A DNA stretch of 64,000 nt, taken from Roseburia sp. 1XD42-34 (GTDB taxonomy: Bacteria > Bacillota > Bacilli > Bacillales > Amphibacillaceae). Of the stretch, positions 1 to 9,563 are shown piece after piece. Made by a program: the position numbers and the translations under genes. A model generated the notes under the pieces. The model searched no databases and was not told the origin of the DNA. It worked only from the letters and a program-made list of their open reading frames with translations. Every line of letters begins with the position of its first letter. Within the stretch, counting starts at the first letter, position 1. The stretch is taken from NCBI RefSeq assembly GCF_009917385.1, contig NZ_QWLJ01000004.1:47306-111305 (forward strand), in the 5' to 3' direction.

Positions 1-1013
1 ACAGTCATCTTATTTTCAGTCATCGTGCCTGTCTTGTCGGAACAAATGACGGAAGCACAACCTAACGTTTCGACTGCTGACAATTTGCGGACAATTGCTT
101 TCTTTCTTATCATCCGCTGTACACCAAGAGATAAAGCAACAGTCACAATAGCTGGTAATCCTTCAGGAATAGCAGCAACTGCAAGTGATACACCTGCTAA
201 AAACATCGTATAGACAGGTTGGCCTTGTACGACACCTAATACAACAACAAGCGCCGTTAAAAGTAAGGCGATGACAATTAAAATTTTGCCTAATTCAGCA
301 AGTTTGCGTTCTAGTGGCGTCATCACTTTTTTTGTATTTGCCATCAAGGAAGCGATTTGCCCCATCACCGTTTGCATACCAGTACCCACAACGATCCCCA
401 TTCCAGTTCCCCGCGTTACCAATGTTCCCATAAATCCCATATTGACTTGATCCTGAGCATCGAGTGTAGCACGCTGAATGGCTTGTGCATGTTTTGCAAC
501 TGGTAGCGATTCTCCGGTTAACGCCGATTCTTCTGTTTCCAAACTATCCGCACGGACAATTCGAATATCTGCTGGAATACGGTCACCACTTGAAATCCGG
601 ACAATATCTCCAACAACCACTTGCCTGGATGGAATTCTTTCCCATTTCTTATTACGTAGTACATAGGCCATTGGAGCAGATAGCTCTTTGAGCTTATCGA
701 GTGATTTTTCTGCTTTTTGCTCTTGAAAAAAGCCAATACACCCATTTACGATTACAATAACCATAATTGCGATTGCATCTATATACTCTCCTAAAAGACC
801 AGCAACTAAGGTAGCTGCTAAAAGAACGAGCACCATAAAATCTTGAAATTGTTTTAGAAAAATCAACCACTTAGATGCTTTTTTTTGCGCCTGTAAAGCA
901 TTTTCCCCATATTGCTTACGTCTTTTTTCAACTTGCTTGTCTGACAATCCGCGATTGGTCGTAACGTGCAACTGCCTCTCTACATCTTCCACTTCAAGTT
1001 GATACCATTTCAT
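1..1013 (-). CDS. yloB: Calcium-translocating P-type ATPase, N-terminal part (cut by window edge)
   Basis: Reading the minus strand from ATG at 1013 gives an open frame of 337 codons running off the left edge. It has a P-type ATPase N-terminal cation domain, paired membrane segments, the actuator motif TGES (about residue 167), the M4 motif PEGLP (about 290), and the phosphorylation motif DKTGT with Asp326 just before the edge. These are the hallmarks of P2A (SERCA-like) calcium pumps, and the sequence resembles B. subtilis YloB closely from memory. Start choice: GGAGG lies 7 nt upstream. It is divergent from rqcH, whereas yloA and yloB are tandem in B. subtilis. The ATP-binding and C-terminal membrane parts are outside the window. 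Confidence 0.93.
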   Translation of the reverse strand, partial: MKWYQLEVEDVERQLHVTTNRGLSDKQVEKRRKQYGENALQAQKKASKWLIFLKQFQDFMVLVLLAATLVAGLLGEYIDAIAIMVIVIVNGCIGFFQEQKAEKSLDKLKELSAPMAYVLRNKKWERIPSRQVVVGDIVRISSGDRIPADIRIVRADSLETEESALTGESLPVAKHAQAIQRATLDAQDQVNMGFMGTLVTRGTGMGIVVGTGMQTVMGQIASLMANTKKVMTPLERKLAELGKILIVIALLLTALVVVLGVVQGQPVYTMFLAGVSLAVAAIPEGLPAIVTVALSLGVQRMIRKKAIVRKLSAVETLGCASVICSDKTGTMTENKMT

Positions 1014-1150
1014 AGTGCATTCCTCCACATTCTCTCCTTATAACGATTTACCTTTGTTTATTGTTTGATTTTCTAAGCGGTTTTAGGTCTTAAAACTACC
1101 CTTCTTTATTACAATTAATAATTCTGACAAATAGAACCTTTCCCTTCTTT

Positions 1151-1320
1151 CCCTTATCACGCATACAAAGTGCTGGAAGTTTTCCACTTCAGGAGTTGAA
1201 AAAATGTACTAACAACAAGTCTCAGTGGAATATAGCAGCACCTAAATGTTTTTCATAAGCTGCCTTTAAGTCACGCCATTACGATAGTAACACCCTAAGG
1301 GGATGTTTGAAAAATCCTAA
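1151..1320 (-). repeat. Family B structured repeat, copy B1
   Basis: Read on the minus strand this matches the other B copies: a core ending ATTTAGGTGCTG, then ACTTGTTG, then a closing half ending in CAGCAC and TATGCG. Stems: GTGCTG pairs with CAGCAC, and inside it TTCCACT pairs with AGTGGAA. Both stems differ in sequence from other copies yet remain paired. It is the only clear copy here on the minus strand. Confidence 0.75.
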
Positions 1321-1490
1321 TTAATGGAAGATCCGCGTTATTTTTAAGAAAGAATTTTGTGCCACAACCTTGTTAAAAACTCATGTACGAAAAAGAGTCT
1401 ACATTATGTAACTATAAAAATGAAAGTATCATTTTCACCACTCTTTTAAGCAACCTCTTTAAGATATGTATGCAGACTTGTACACAAAAA

Positions 1491-1499
1491 TGCTATAAT
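1491..1499 (+). promoter_or_regulatory. Extended -10 promoter of rqcH
   Basis: TGCTATAAT is a perfect extended -10 (TGnTATAAT). The hexamer 17 bp upstream (TGCAGA) is a poor -35, which extended -10 promoters tolerate. The implied transcription start is about 1506, so the leader would be very short. Confidence 0.55.
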
Positions 1500-1518
1500 T
1501 GCCAATGAGGTGATGGAG

Positions 1519-3240
1519 ATGCCATTTGACGGTATAGTAACATATGCAGTAACAGAAGAACTAAAAACAGAATTAACATCTGGTAAACTAAATAAGATTT
1601 ATCAACCAACGGAAACGGAAGTACTGTTTACGATTCGCAATCACGGAAAGAATGTGGTTTTATTATTTTCGATTCATCCAACCTATTCCCGTATACACCT
1701 GACAAACGAAACGTTTCAAAATCCGAAAGAACCACCAATGTTTTGTATGGTATTACGCAAATATTTATCTGGGGCGGTCATTAAGAAGATAGAGCAAAAA
1801 GGCATGGAACGTGTGGTAGAGTTTACGATTCAATCGAGAAATGAAATTGGGGACGTGACAGAGAAAAAATTAATCATGGAGATTATGGGCAGACATAGTA
1901 ATCTGCTACTTGTGGATAGCGAGCAAGGTTATATTATCGATAGTTTAAAGCATGTTTCCAGCTGGCAAAATCGCCACCGTACCATCTTACCTGGACAGGC
2001 TTACCAACTCCCACCTAAACAAGATAAATTGGATCCTTTAGCAACTAATCCTGAACATCTCATTAAAAAACTAGACTTTAATACAGGGAAATTGGACGCA
2101 CAAATTGTAAACCATGTTACAGGCTTTTCGCCTGTAGTTGCGAAGGAAATTGTTTATCGCGCTAATCTAGGTGCTCCTGAAAAATACATGCATGTATTTG
2201 CGGAATTACAAAAGCAATTACTGGAAAAAAAATTCACTCCGACGATTTATAAAAATAAAAGAGAAGATTTTCATGTACTCCAACTGACACATTTACACGG
2301 AGAGAAATATTCATTTCCTTCTGTGAATGACATGATTGATCAATTTTTTGCTGGGAAAGCTGAAAGAGATCAGGTGAAGCAGCAAGCAAAAGATTTATAT
2401 CGTTTTTTAAAAAACGAACGGGATAAAAATAAACGGAAGTTAAAAAAGCATGAGCAAACCATGCAAAAAGCGCAACAAAAAGAGCATTATCGGAAAGCCG
2501 GTGAATTGCTAACAGCGCATTTACATTTAGTATTAGCTGGTGACAAGCAAGTAACCGTAACGGACTATTATGATCCAGAACAAAGTGAAATAACAATTGA
2601 TTTAGATCCGCTGAAAACACCCAGTGAGAATGCGCAGGCTTATTTTAAAACATATCAGAAATTAAAAACATCGGAGCAAAAAGTAACAGAAGAAATTCAA
2701 AAAACGAAGCAAGAAATGGAATACTTGGAACGGTTGTTGCAGCAAATCGATACGGCAAGTACACAGGATATTGAAGAGATTCGCGAAGAACTTCGGGAAG
2801 AGGGTTATTTGAAAAGACAAAAAGCAACTAAGAAAAAGAAACCGAAACCGTCGAATCCTGTGCTAGAACAATACACTGCTTCTGATGGAACGATATTGTT
2901 GGTGGGGAAAAACAATAAACAGAATGAATATGTAACGATGAAATTGGCTGCCCGTGATGATATTTGGCTCCACGCAAAAGATATTCCTGGATCACACGTC
3001 GTCATCCGTTCGAAAGAACCATCCGAAGATACTCTATTAGAAGCAGCTCAATTAGCAGCCTATTTTAGTAAATCACGCCAGTCTTCTTCTGTACCGGTAG
3101 ATTACACAAAAATCCGTCACGTTAAAAAACCAAACGGTGCTAAACCTGGTTTTGTAACGTATGACAAACAAAAGACGGTTTTTGTTACCCCGAGTGATCA
3201 ATTGATTAAAAAATTAAAGTCCAAGCAAGATACGCATTAG
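1519..3240 (+). CDS. rqcH: Ribosome quality control factor RqcH (NFACT/Rqc2 family)
   Basis: 573 residues. RqcH binds stalled 50S-peptidyl-tRNA complexes and directs C-terminal alanine tailing of nascent chains. Order of parts: NFACT-N domain (about 1-200), charged helical and coiled-coil region (about 275-420), then an NFACT-R domain with WLHAKDIPGSHVVI near 483-496. The start is ATG 1519 because GAGGTG lies 6 nt upstream; in-frame GTG 1510 and ATG 1513 overlap that site. The alignment-sensitive DR pair of the B. subtilis protein (residues 97-98) appears here as Glu97-Arg98. It stands alone, with a hairpin terminator overlapping the stop. A second quality-control factor, YlmH, is encoded at 23.4-24.1 kb. 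Confidence 0.95.
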   Translation: MPFDGIVTYAVTEELKTELTSGKLNKIYQPTETEVLFTIRNHGKNVVLLFSIHPTYSRIHLTNETFQNPKEPPMFCMVLRKYLSGAVIKKIEQKGMERVVEFTIQSRNEIGDVTEKKLIMEIMGRHSNLLLVDSEQGYIIDSLKHVSSWQNRHRTILPGQAYQLPPKQDKLDPLATNPEHLIKKLDFNTGKLDAQIVNHVTGFSPVVAKEIVYRANLGAPEKYMHVFAELQKQLLEKKFTPTIYKNKREDFHVLQLTHLHGEKYSFPSVNDMIDQFFAGKAERDQVKQQAKDLYRFLKNERDKNKRKLKKHEQTMQKAQQKEHYRKAGELLTAHLHLVLAGDKQVTVTDYYDPEQSEITIDLDPLKTPSENAQAYFKTYQKLKTSEQKVTEEIQKTKQEMEYLERLLQQIDTASTQDIEEIREELREEGYLKRQKATKKKKPKPSNPVLEQYTASDGTILLVGKNNKQNEYVTMKLAARDDIWLHAKDIPGSHVVIRSKEPSEDTLLEAAQLAAYFSKSRQSSSVPVDYTKIRHVKKPNGAKPGFVTYDKQKTVFVTPSDQLIKKLKSKQDTH

Positions 3241-3255
3241 TATCTTACTTGGACT
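3218..3255 (+). terminator. Hairpin terminator overlapping the rqcH stop codon
   Basis: AGTCCAAG pairs with CTTGGACT, with inner GATA/TATC, across the TAG stop. A short T-run (CCTTTT) follows. The stem is strong but the T-run modest. Confidence 0.6.
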
Positions 3256-3427
3256 GAACCTTTTCACTATAGGATACTAGCAATCCACTCCACACCTTTT
3301 AAAGGCCACTGAAAAACGATAAAAACTTAAATGCTACTCACACAGTGAAGGGTTAAGCAAATTCTTCGCTATGTTTCATCAGATAAAATCATACTCTTGT
3401 AAAGAACACCTTTTTCAGTACTTTTAA

Positions 3428-3847
3428 TTATACGGCTTGGGGCTTTAATTGCACCTCAACATTTCCTCTAGTCGCCTTTGAATAAGGACATACTTGATGA
3501 GCTTTTTTAACCAAATCCTCGGCTTCATTTTGGTCAACGCCCTTTATTTTTACCAAAAGCTCTACACTAATTTTAAAGCCATTGTCTTCAGGGTCATTGA
3601 GGAAGCTTACAGCAGCTGTCGTTAACGAATCAATTTCTTTTTTATTTTTCGAAGCCACTAAATTTAATGCTCCATCGAAGCAGGATGCATAGGCTGCTGC
3701 AAAAAGCTGTTCGGGATTAGATCCTTTATCCTCCTTATTCGTTGCAGGGTTTACAAGCTTTACATCAATCAAGCCATCTTCTGATTTCACATGCCCATCA
3801 CGTCCATTTTTCGCTGTAGCCTTTGATGTGAAAATAACGTTTGCCAT
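3428..3847 (-). CDS. ohr: Organic hydroperoxide resistance protein, Ohr/OsmC family
   Basis: 139 residues, the usual size. Ohr is a cytosolic thiol peroxidase that reduces organic hydroperoxides using lipoyl or low-molecular-weight thiols. The two catalytic cysteines are visible: Cys56 in YASCFDGAL and Cys120 in VCPYSKATRGN, the latter motif typical of Ohr rather than OsmC. The start has AAGGAG 9 nt upstream. It is monocistronic. No OhrR gene is in the window, so peroxide control cannot be shown from this sequence. Confidence 0.93.
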   Translation of the reverse strand: MANVIFTSKATAKNGRDGHVKSEDGLIDVKLVNPATNKEDKGSNPEQLFAAAYASCFDGALNLVASKNKKEIDSLTTAAVSFLNDPEDNGFKISVELLVKIKGVDQNEAEDLVKKAHQVCPYSKATRGNVEVQLKPQAV

Positions 3848-4032
3848 CGTTCATCTCTCCTTCTAATGCTATTCAATTGCTCAAAAAGTAGTTTGATGGT
3901 CTGACTGAAGTTGCCTGTCTTTTCTATCGACAAGTCTCAAATCGGTTTTCCCTGTTAAACATAGCAACAAACCAAACTTTTTGAACTCATATTAGTAATA
4001 TTCCTTCTTGGTTTCGCTTTTAAACCTCACTA

Positions 4033-4896
4033 TTATTGCGTTGCTAAAAACGCCACCAATTCATTGATAAAATGATCGACCTGTGGCAGTGCACGAACGC
4101 CTTCCTGAAAGCAAACCCAAGTTTGTCTTGATACAGCCTTTCCGTTTAATCGCAGCGGTAAATTTGGGTATTCTTCCTGCATAGCGCCAGAAACACTTTT
4201 AGGTAGAACGGCCATGCCTAAACCTTGTTTCATCAGTTGTTTACACGTCTCAATTTGATCAACAGTCATTGTTTTGATAGGTTTAATTTTATGCTGATGT
4301 ACATACAACCAATTATCTACTAGTTCATGCATACTGTCATCAGAACTAAAAGCAATGAGCGGTCGCTCTTTGATTGAATTAGCTGGAAATTCCTCTGTAT
4401 CAAAAATATACAATGGATCATCAAATAAACGAATGCATGTTGTTTCTTTCAGCTTTTCCCCACGAATGATACAAACGTGGTAATCTTTATGGTTTCGTTT
4501 TATATCCTCACTAATTCCTGTTACTAGATCAATAGCAATCTTAGGAAACTTTGCGGTAAAGTTTCCTAAGAGGGCTGGTAGGAAGCGTTGAGAAATTAAC
4601 GAAGAACAAGCAATGGATAACGTTCCTTGCACTTCATCACTAGATATAGCTAATTGGTTTTTTAGCTCTTTTTCTCTTTCTATTACGCTAGCAGCATGCG
4701 TTAAGATGATTTCCCCTTCAGGCGTGGGGATGAGTTTTTTCGGGGTCCGAATAAATACACCATGTCCAAAATACTCTTCCATATATTTTAACCGCTGTGT
4801 CACAGCAGGTTGCGATATTAAGACCGCTTTTGCAGCGCCCCTAATTGTCCCAACCTCCTGTAATTTTAGTAGTAACTTATAATCGTCTATTTTCAT
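4033..4896 (-). CDS. LysR-type transcriptional regulator, CcpC-like
   Basis: 287 residues: an N-terminal winged helix-turn-helix (about 1-60, with SQPAVTQRLKYMEE as recognition helix) and a periplasmic-binding-protein-like effector domain. The effector half contains DLVTGISEDI, CIIRGE and VDQIETCKQLMKQGLGMAVLP, recalling B. subtilis CcpC, the citrate-responsive repressor of TCA genes (from memory, not an alignment). ATG 4896 was chosen over GTG 4905 because AGAGGAT lies 8 nt before the ATG but abuts the GTG. A CcpC-type palindrome lies just upstream at 4968-4982. No TCA-cycle target gene is nearby, so the ligand and regulon are unknown. Confidence 0.85.
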   Translation of the reverse strand: MKIDDYKLLLKLQEVGTIRGAAKAVLISQPAVTQRLKYMEEYFGHGVFIRTPKKLIPTPEGEIILTHAASVIEREKELKNQLAISSDEVQGTLSIACSSLISQRFLPALLGNFTAKFPKIAIDLVTGISEDIKRNHKDYHVCIIRGEKLKETTCIRLFDDPLYIFDTEEFPANSIKERPLIAFSSDDSMHELVDNWLYVHQHKIKPIKTMTVDQIETCKQLMKQGLGMAVLPKSVSGAMQEEYPNLPLRLNGKAVSRQTWVCFQEGVRALPQVDHFINELVAFLATQ

Positions 4897-4967
4897 TCCA
4901 CTCACATCCTCTTACTTATATTTCCACTTGTTCTTGATTTACAGAAAATGCGTTAAAACTATAATTG

Positions 4968-4982
4968 ATAAGAATTAGTTAT
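4968..4982. promoter_or_regulatory. Candidate LysR/CcpC operator, ATAA-N7-TTAT
   Basis: ATAAGAATTAGTTAT is a palindrome of the ATAA-N7-TTAT form known for CcpC and also fits the general LysR T-N11-A pattern. It lies between the divergent LysR gene and the methyltransferase gene, where autoregulation or control of both is possible. Confidence 0.45.
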
Positions 4983-5131
4983 CATTTGTTATTGTAATTT
5001 GCTATTTTACTTATAACATAACATGGTATAGGATTAAACCGCAAGCTAAATAAAAGTCATGAATGGAACGAAAGCAAGGTTTTGTCTCATCTCTACAAAA
5101 ATGAAAATAAACCCTTACAGGAGGAAACATT

Positions 5132-5896
5132 ATGTTGGAAAAAGAATTAGTTAAAAAGACGTTTGCTAAAAACCCGCAAAACTACTTGACAAGCAGCACG
5201 CACGCTAAGGGCATAGAGTCACATATCATCGAAAAATGGCTACAGCCCTCTAAAACTATGGTCACATTGGATATAGCTACTGGGGGAGGGCACGTTGCTA
5301 GACAGCTTTCTCCTTATGTACGTACCGTATACGCAACAGATTTAACGAAAGAAATGCTTGCAAATACAAAGCACCATTTACAAGCATTTACTAATCTTGT
5401 ATATATCCTTGCAGATGCTGAACAGTTGCCGTTTTTAGATGATTCCTTTGACCTTGTAACATGCCGGATCGCTGCCCATCATTTCCCACAACCCGAGCAG
5501 TTTATCCGTGAAGTGAAACGAGTATTGAAGCCTGACGGGAAATTTCTATTTATCGACAACGTCGTCCCAAATATAAAAACGTACGAAGCATTTATGAACC
5601 AAGTAGAGAAAATACGCGATGAAAGTCATATCAACTACCTATCAATCATCGAGTGGCAACGTCTGCTACAAGAATATGGGTTAGTCATACGCCAGCAACA
5701 AGTGAACAAAAAAATATTATCTGTAGTCGAGTGGTTAGACCGTACCTTAGATACCGAAGCTGAAAAAAATCGCGTAGCTGGCTTTCTGTTACAGGCAAAT
5801 GAAGAATTAACCGCCTATTATCAAATTGAAAAAAAAGCTGAAAAACCGCAGCAGTTTTCTATCGATGAGTGGATGGCTTTAGTGGAGCATGAATAA
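5132..5896 (+). CDS. Class I SAM-dependent methyltransferase (UbiE/YcgJ-like)
   Basis: 254 residues with a Rossmann methyltransferase fold: motif I LDIATGGGHVAR (about 46-57), acidic motif ATDLTKEM (about 70-77), DAEQLPF and DSFDLVTCRIAAHHF, and VLKPDGKF. The substrate cannot be told; small-molecule and biosynthetic methyltransferases of the UbiE type share these motifs. ATG 5132 has AGGAGGAAAC immediately upstream. It is a single gene divergent from the LysR regulator, which may control it. Confidence 0.85.
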   Translation: MLEKELVKKTFAKNPQNYLTSSTHAKGIESHIIEKWLQPSKTMVTLDIATGGGHVARQLSPYVRTVYATDLTKEMLANTKHHLQAFTNLVYILADAEQLPFLDDSFDLVTCRIAAHHFPQPEQFIREVKRVLKPDGKFLFIDNVVPNIKTYEAFMNQVEKIRDESHINYLSIIEWQRLLQEYGLVIRQQQVNKKILSVVEWLDRTLDTEAEKNRVAGFLLQANEELTAYYQIEKKAEKPQQFSIDEWMALVEHE

Positions 5897-5916
5897 TAAA
5901 CAGCATCTACAAAACT

Positions 5917-5942
5917 GCTTTTGTCTCATCAAAGACAAAAGC
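5917..5942. terminator. Hairpin after methyltransferase gene
   Basis: GCTTTTGTCT pairs perfectly with AGACAAAAGC around a 6-nt loop. The T-rich flank is weak on both strands, so termination efficiency is uncertain. Confidence 0.5.
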
Positions 5943-5974
5943 ATCTGTTAAATATTTAATAATAAAGTGAACCT

Positions 5975-6145
5975 TCATGCAGTAGTGATTTTCATTCATC
6001 CCCTACTGACTGTTAGTACCGTAATAGTAAGACCTAAAGACCGCTTACGTAATAGGGCATTTAGGTGCTGTTATTTCCCGCTTAGACTTATTGCAGTAAA
6101 GATTATTCTACTGGGAGCCTTACAGTACCTTATATGCGAAACAAA
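5975..6145 (+). repeat. Family B structured repeat, copy B2
   Basis: Nearly full-length copy. A 5' hairpin pairs CAGTAG with CTACTG around a TTTCATTCAT loop. A main hairpin pairs AGGTGCTGT with ACAGTACCT (one G-T wobble) and ends TATATGCGA. The core ACCGCTTACG and GGGCATTTAGG is shared with the other copies. Confidence 0.8.
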
Positions 6146-6305
6146 CTTTTGAAATGAAGATGCCCCAATCTGTACATACCGCTTTAAACAAATCAATTAG
6201 ATTAGGAGCTACTAACAGAGGCTTAACCGCCTATGAAGCATATGTAAAAAGGATGGTAAGGAAAGTTCTGTTATAAAAGCACATAAAATACTTGGTTATT
6301 CCTTT

Positions 6306-6920
6306 TTAAAGCTCGTCTCTCCATGCCAATAGCTGCTTACTATCTATTTGGTTCATCTTTCCATCTGTTTCTAACACTTGAATTAAACTATCAAATCCAG
6401 TAATGGCAGCATACTGGAATCCTGCTTCACGAAAAGCATTCTCTGCTTTACGAAGTCCGTATGTAAAGATGGCAAGGACTCCTAATACTTCCACCCCAGC
6501 TTCTTGCAAAGCTTGAGCTGATTCAATCGCTGAGCCTCCTGTCGAAATGAGGTCCTCAATCACGATGACCTTTTGACCTTGTTTCACTTCTCCCTCGATT
6601 TGGTTCTCTTTACCATGCGCTTTTGGTTTGGAACGAACATAAACCATTGGCAAACTAAGTGCATCTGCTAACCAAGCCGCATGCGGTATACCTGCGGTAG
6701 CACAGCCCGCAATACAGTCAACTTCTAGTTGCTGTTCTTTTATATGATGTATAAATGCTTGGGTTATTTTTTGACGTACATTTGGGTGTGATATCGTTAA
6801 ACGATTATCACAGTAGATGGGAGATTGAATTCCCGATGTCCATATAAAATATCCTTTCGTTTTTAGCTGTACTGCTTTAATTTGTAGTAAATCACGAATA
6901 ATATCTTCAGTCGTTGCCAT
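6306..6920 (-). CDS. pyrE: Orotate phosphoribosyltransferase
   Basis: 204 residues. Converts orotate and PRPP to OMP, the fifth step of UMP synthesis. The PRPP-binding loop VIVIEDLISTGGSA is at about 117-130, and the catalytic lysine-rich flexible loop includes RSKPKAHGK (96-104). It is the last gene of the pyr operon, and its start overlaps the end of pyrF by 14 bp, indicating translational coupling. Slightly shorter than the B. subtilis enzyme (about 216). Confidence 0.97.
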   Translation of the reverse strand: MATTEDIIRDLLQIKAVQLKTKGYFIWTSGIQSPIYCDNRLTISHPNVRQKITQAFIHHIKEQQLEVDCIAGCATAGIPHAAWLADALSLPMVYVRSKPKAHGKENQIEGEVKQGQKVIVIEDLISTGGSAIESAQALQEAGVEVLGVLAIFTYGLRKAENAFREAGFQYAAITGFDSLIQVLETDGKMNQIDSKQLLAWRDEL

Positions 6921-7616
6921 TTTCCCACTCTCCTTTAATTTGTTCGTACGCTTCTTTTGGAGAAGCAGCTTGGGTCACCGTTCTGCCTACAACAATTACA
7001 CTAGATCCATGTTGTTTCGCATATTCCGGGGTAGCAATTCGTTTTTGATCGTCTCCTTGCGCATTTGCCAATCGAATACCAGGTGTGACCGTTAGGAATG
7101 AGGAGCCACATGCATCTTTCACAGCATTCGCTTCATAAACCGAACACACTACCCCATCGGCCCCATTTTGATGCGCAACCTTGGCTAAATGAATGACATT
7201 ACTAGCTAATGAACCTGGTAATCTTAAATCCCGTCTCATATTTGCTTGATCCATAGACGTTAAAATTGTAACCGCCAGCAATTTAGTATGATGATGAACA
7301 TTCCCTTCCATTAAGCCTTGTTTTGCCGCTTGAATCATCGCACCTCCACCTAATGCATGTACATTGACCATATCTACTTCTAATTGCGCTAAATTTCTCA
7401 TCGCATGTTTTACGGTTGTAGGAATATCATGTAGTTTTAAATCTAGAAAGATGGAGTGGTCATTTTTTTTTAGCTTTTCTATCAATGCAGGACCTTCCCT
7501 GTAAAATAACTCCATTCCAATCTTCACTGGAATACCAGTTAGATTATGCTTCCCTAAAAACTGATTCGTTGTGTTCCAATCAGGGAAATCCAAAGCGAGA
7601 TAAATTGGTGCTCCCA

Positions 7617-7617
<1 letters not shown>
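6907..7617 (-). CDS. pyrF: Orotidine 5'-phosphate decarboxylase
   Basis: 236 residues, a TIM-barrel enzyme giving UMP. The catalytic DxKxxD array is seen as Asp59-Lys61-Asp64 within FLDLKLHDIP, and the phosphate loop lies in VVGRTVTQA near the C-terminus. The ATG overlaps the pyrD stop in TAATG. Confidence 0.97.
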
Positions 7618-9277
<1,660 letters not shown>

Positions 9278-9289
9278 TAGATCACCGCC

Positions 9290-9563
9290 TTTTTTGAAAG
9301 ATAGAAACGTATAAAATTTGTTGCTTTGGGATGTGAGAATAAACGGAATAGCCACGTCTGGCGCAAGCGCCCAGCAACAAAGCGACTTCACGAATCGCCC
9401 TACGATAAGTTATCATTGGTTCGTGGTTAAGAGGAAGGCCGACTAAAAACGGGCTTGCCGCCCGACGTCGGCATACTCCTGTTGCAGGAGCATGGTTCCT
9501 AAAACTTTAGTTGCTTCGTTCCAGTCGCTATGTTGCTGAACGGGCGCTCTGCGCCTTTGTTCG
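9290..9563 (-). repeat. Family A repeat, copy A1, between pyrAB and pyrK
   Basis: On the minus strand it starts GAACAAAGGCGCAGAGCGCC and ends in an A-tract just before the pyrK ribosome site, so it is in the same sense as the operon. Hairpins: GGCGC/GCGCC, CTCCTG/CAGGAG, GCCGAC/GTCGGC, and GGGCGC/GCGCC near the 3' end. The 5' end lies inside the pyrAB reading frame and provides its stop codon. Confidence 0.85.

Larger units (their letters stand above)
1014..1518. other. Divergent intergenic region yloB/rqcH
   Basis: About 500 bp without a convincing gene. It contains the yloB ribosome site (GGAGG near 1022-1026), one inverted copy of repeat family B (1151-1320), and the rqcH promoter at the right end. 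The rest is AT-rich and I see nothing further in it. Confidence 0.6.
5897..6305. other. Intergenic region between methyltransferase gene and pyrE
   Basis: About 410 bp with the terminator hairpin at 5917-5942, family B copy B2 (5975-6145), and a 40-codon ORF on the plus strand (6154-6276) that has no ribosome site and no recognisable family. The pyrE end has no obvious terminator in the last 30 bp. Confidence 0.6.

Noticed and set aside
518..745. 75-codon ORF inside yloB on the same strand
   Set aside because: It is in another frame of the calcium pump gene, whose own frame is open through the whole region.
2234..2620. 128-codon minus-strand ORF inside rqcH
   Set aside because: Shadow of the rqcH coding sequence; hydrophobic stretch arises from antisense of Lys-rich coiled coil.
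4960..4985. Fur box in the LysR-methyltransferase divergent region
   Set aside because: TGATAA and TTATCA are 7 bp apart, but the 7-1-7 Fur arrangement is not met; the LysR-type ATAA-N7-TTAT reading fits better.
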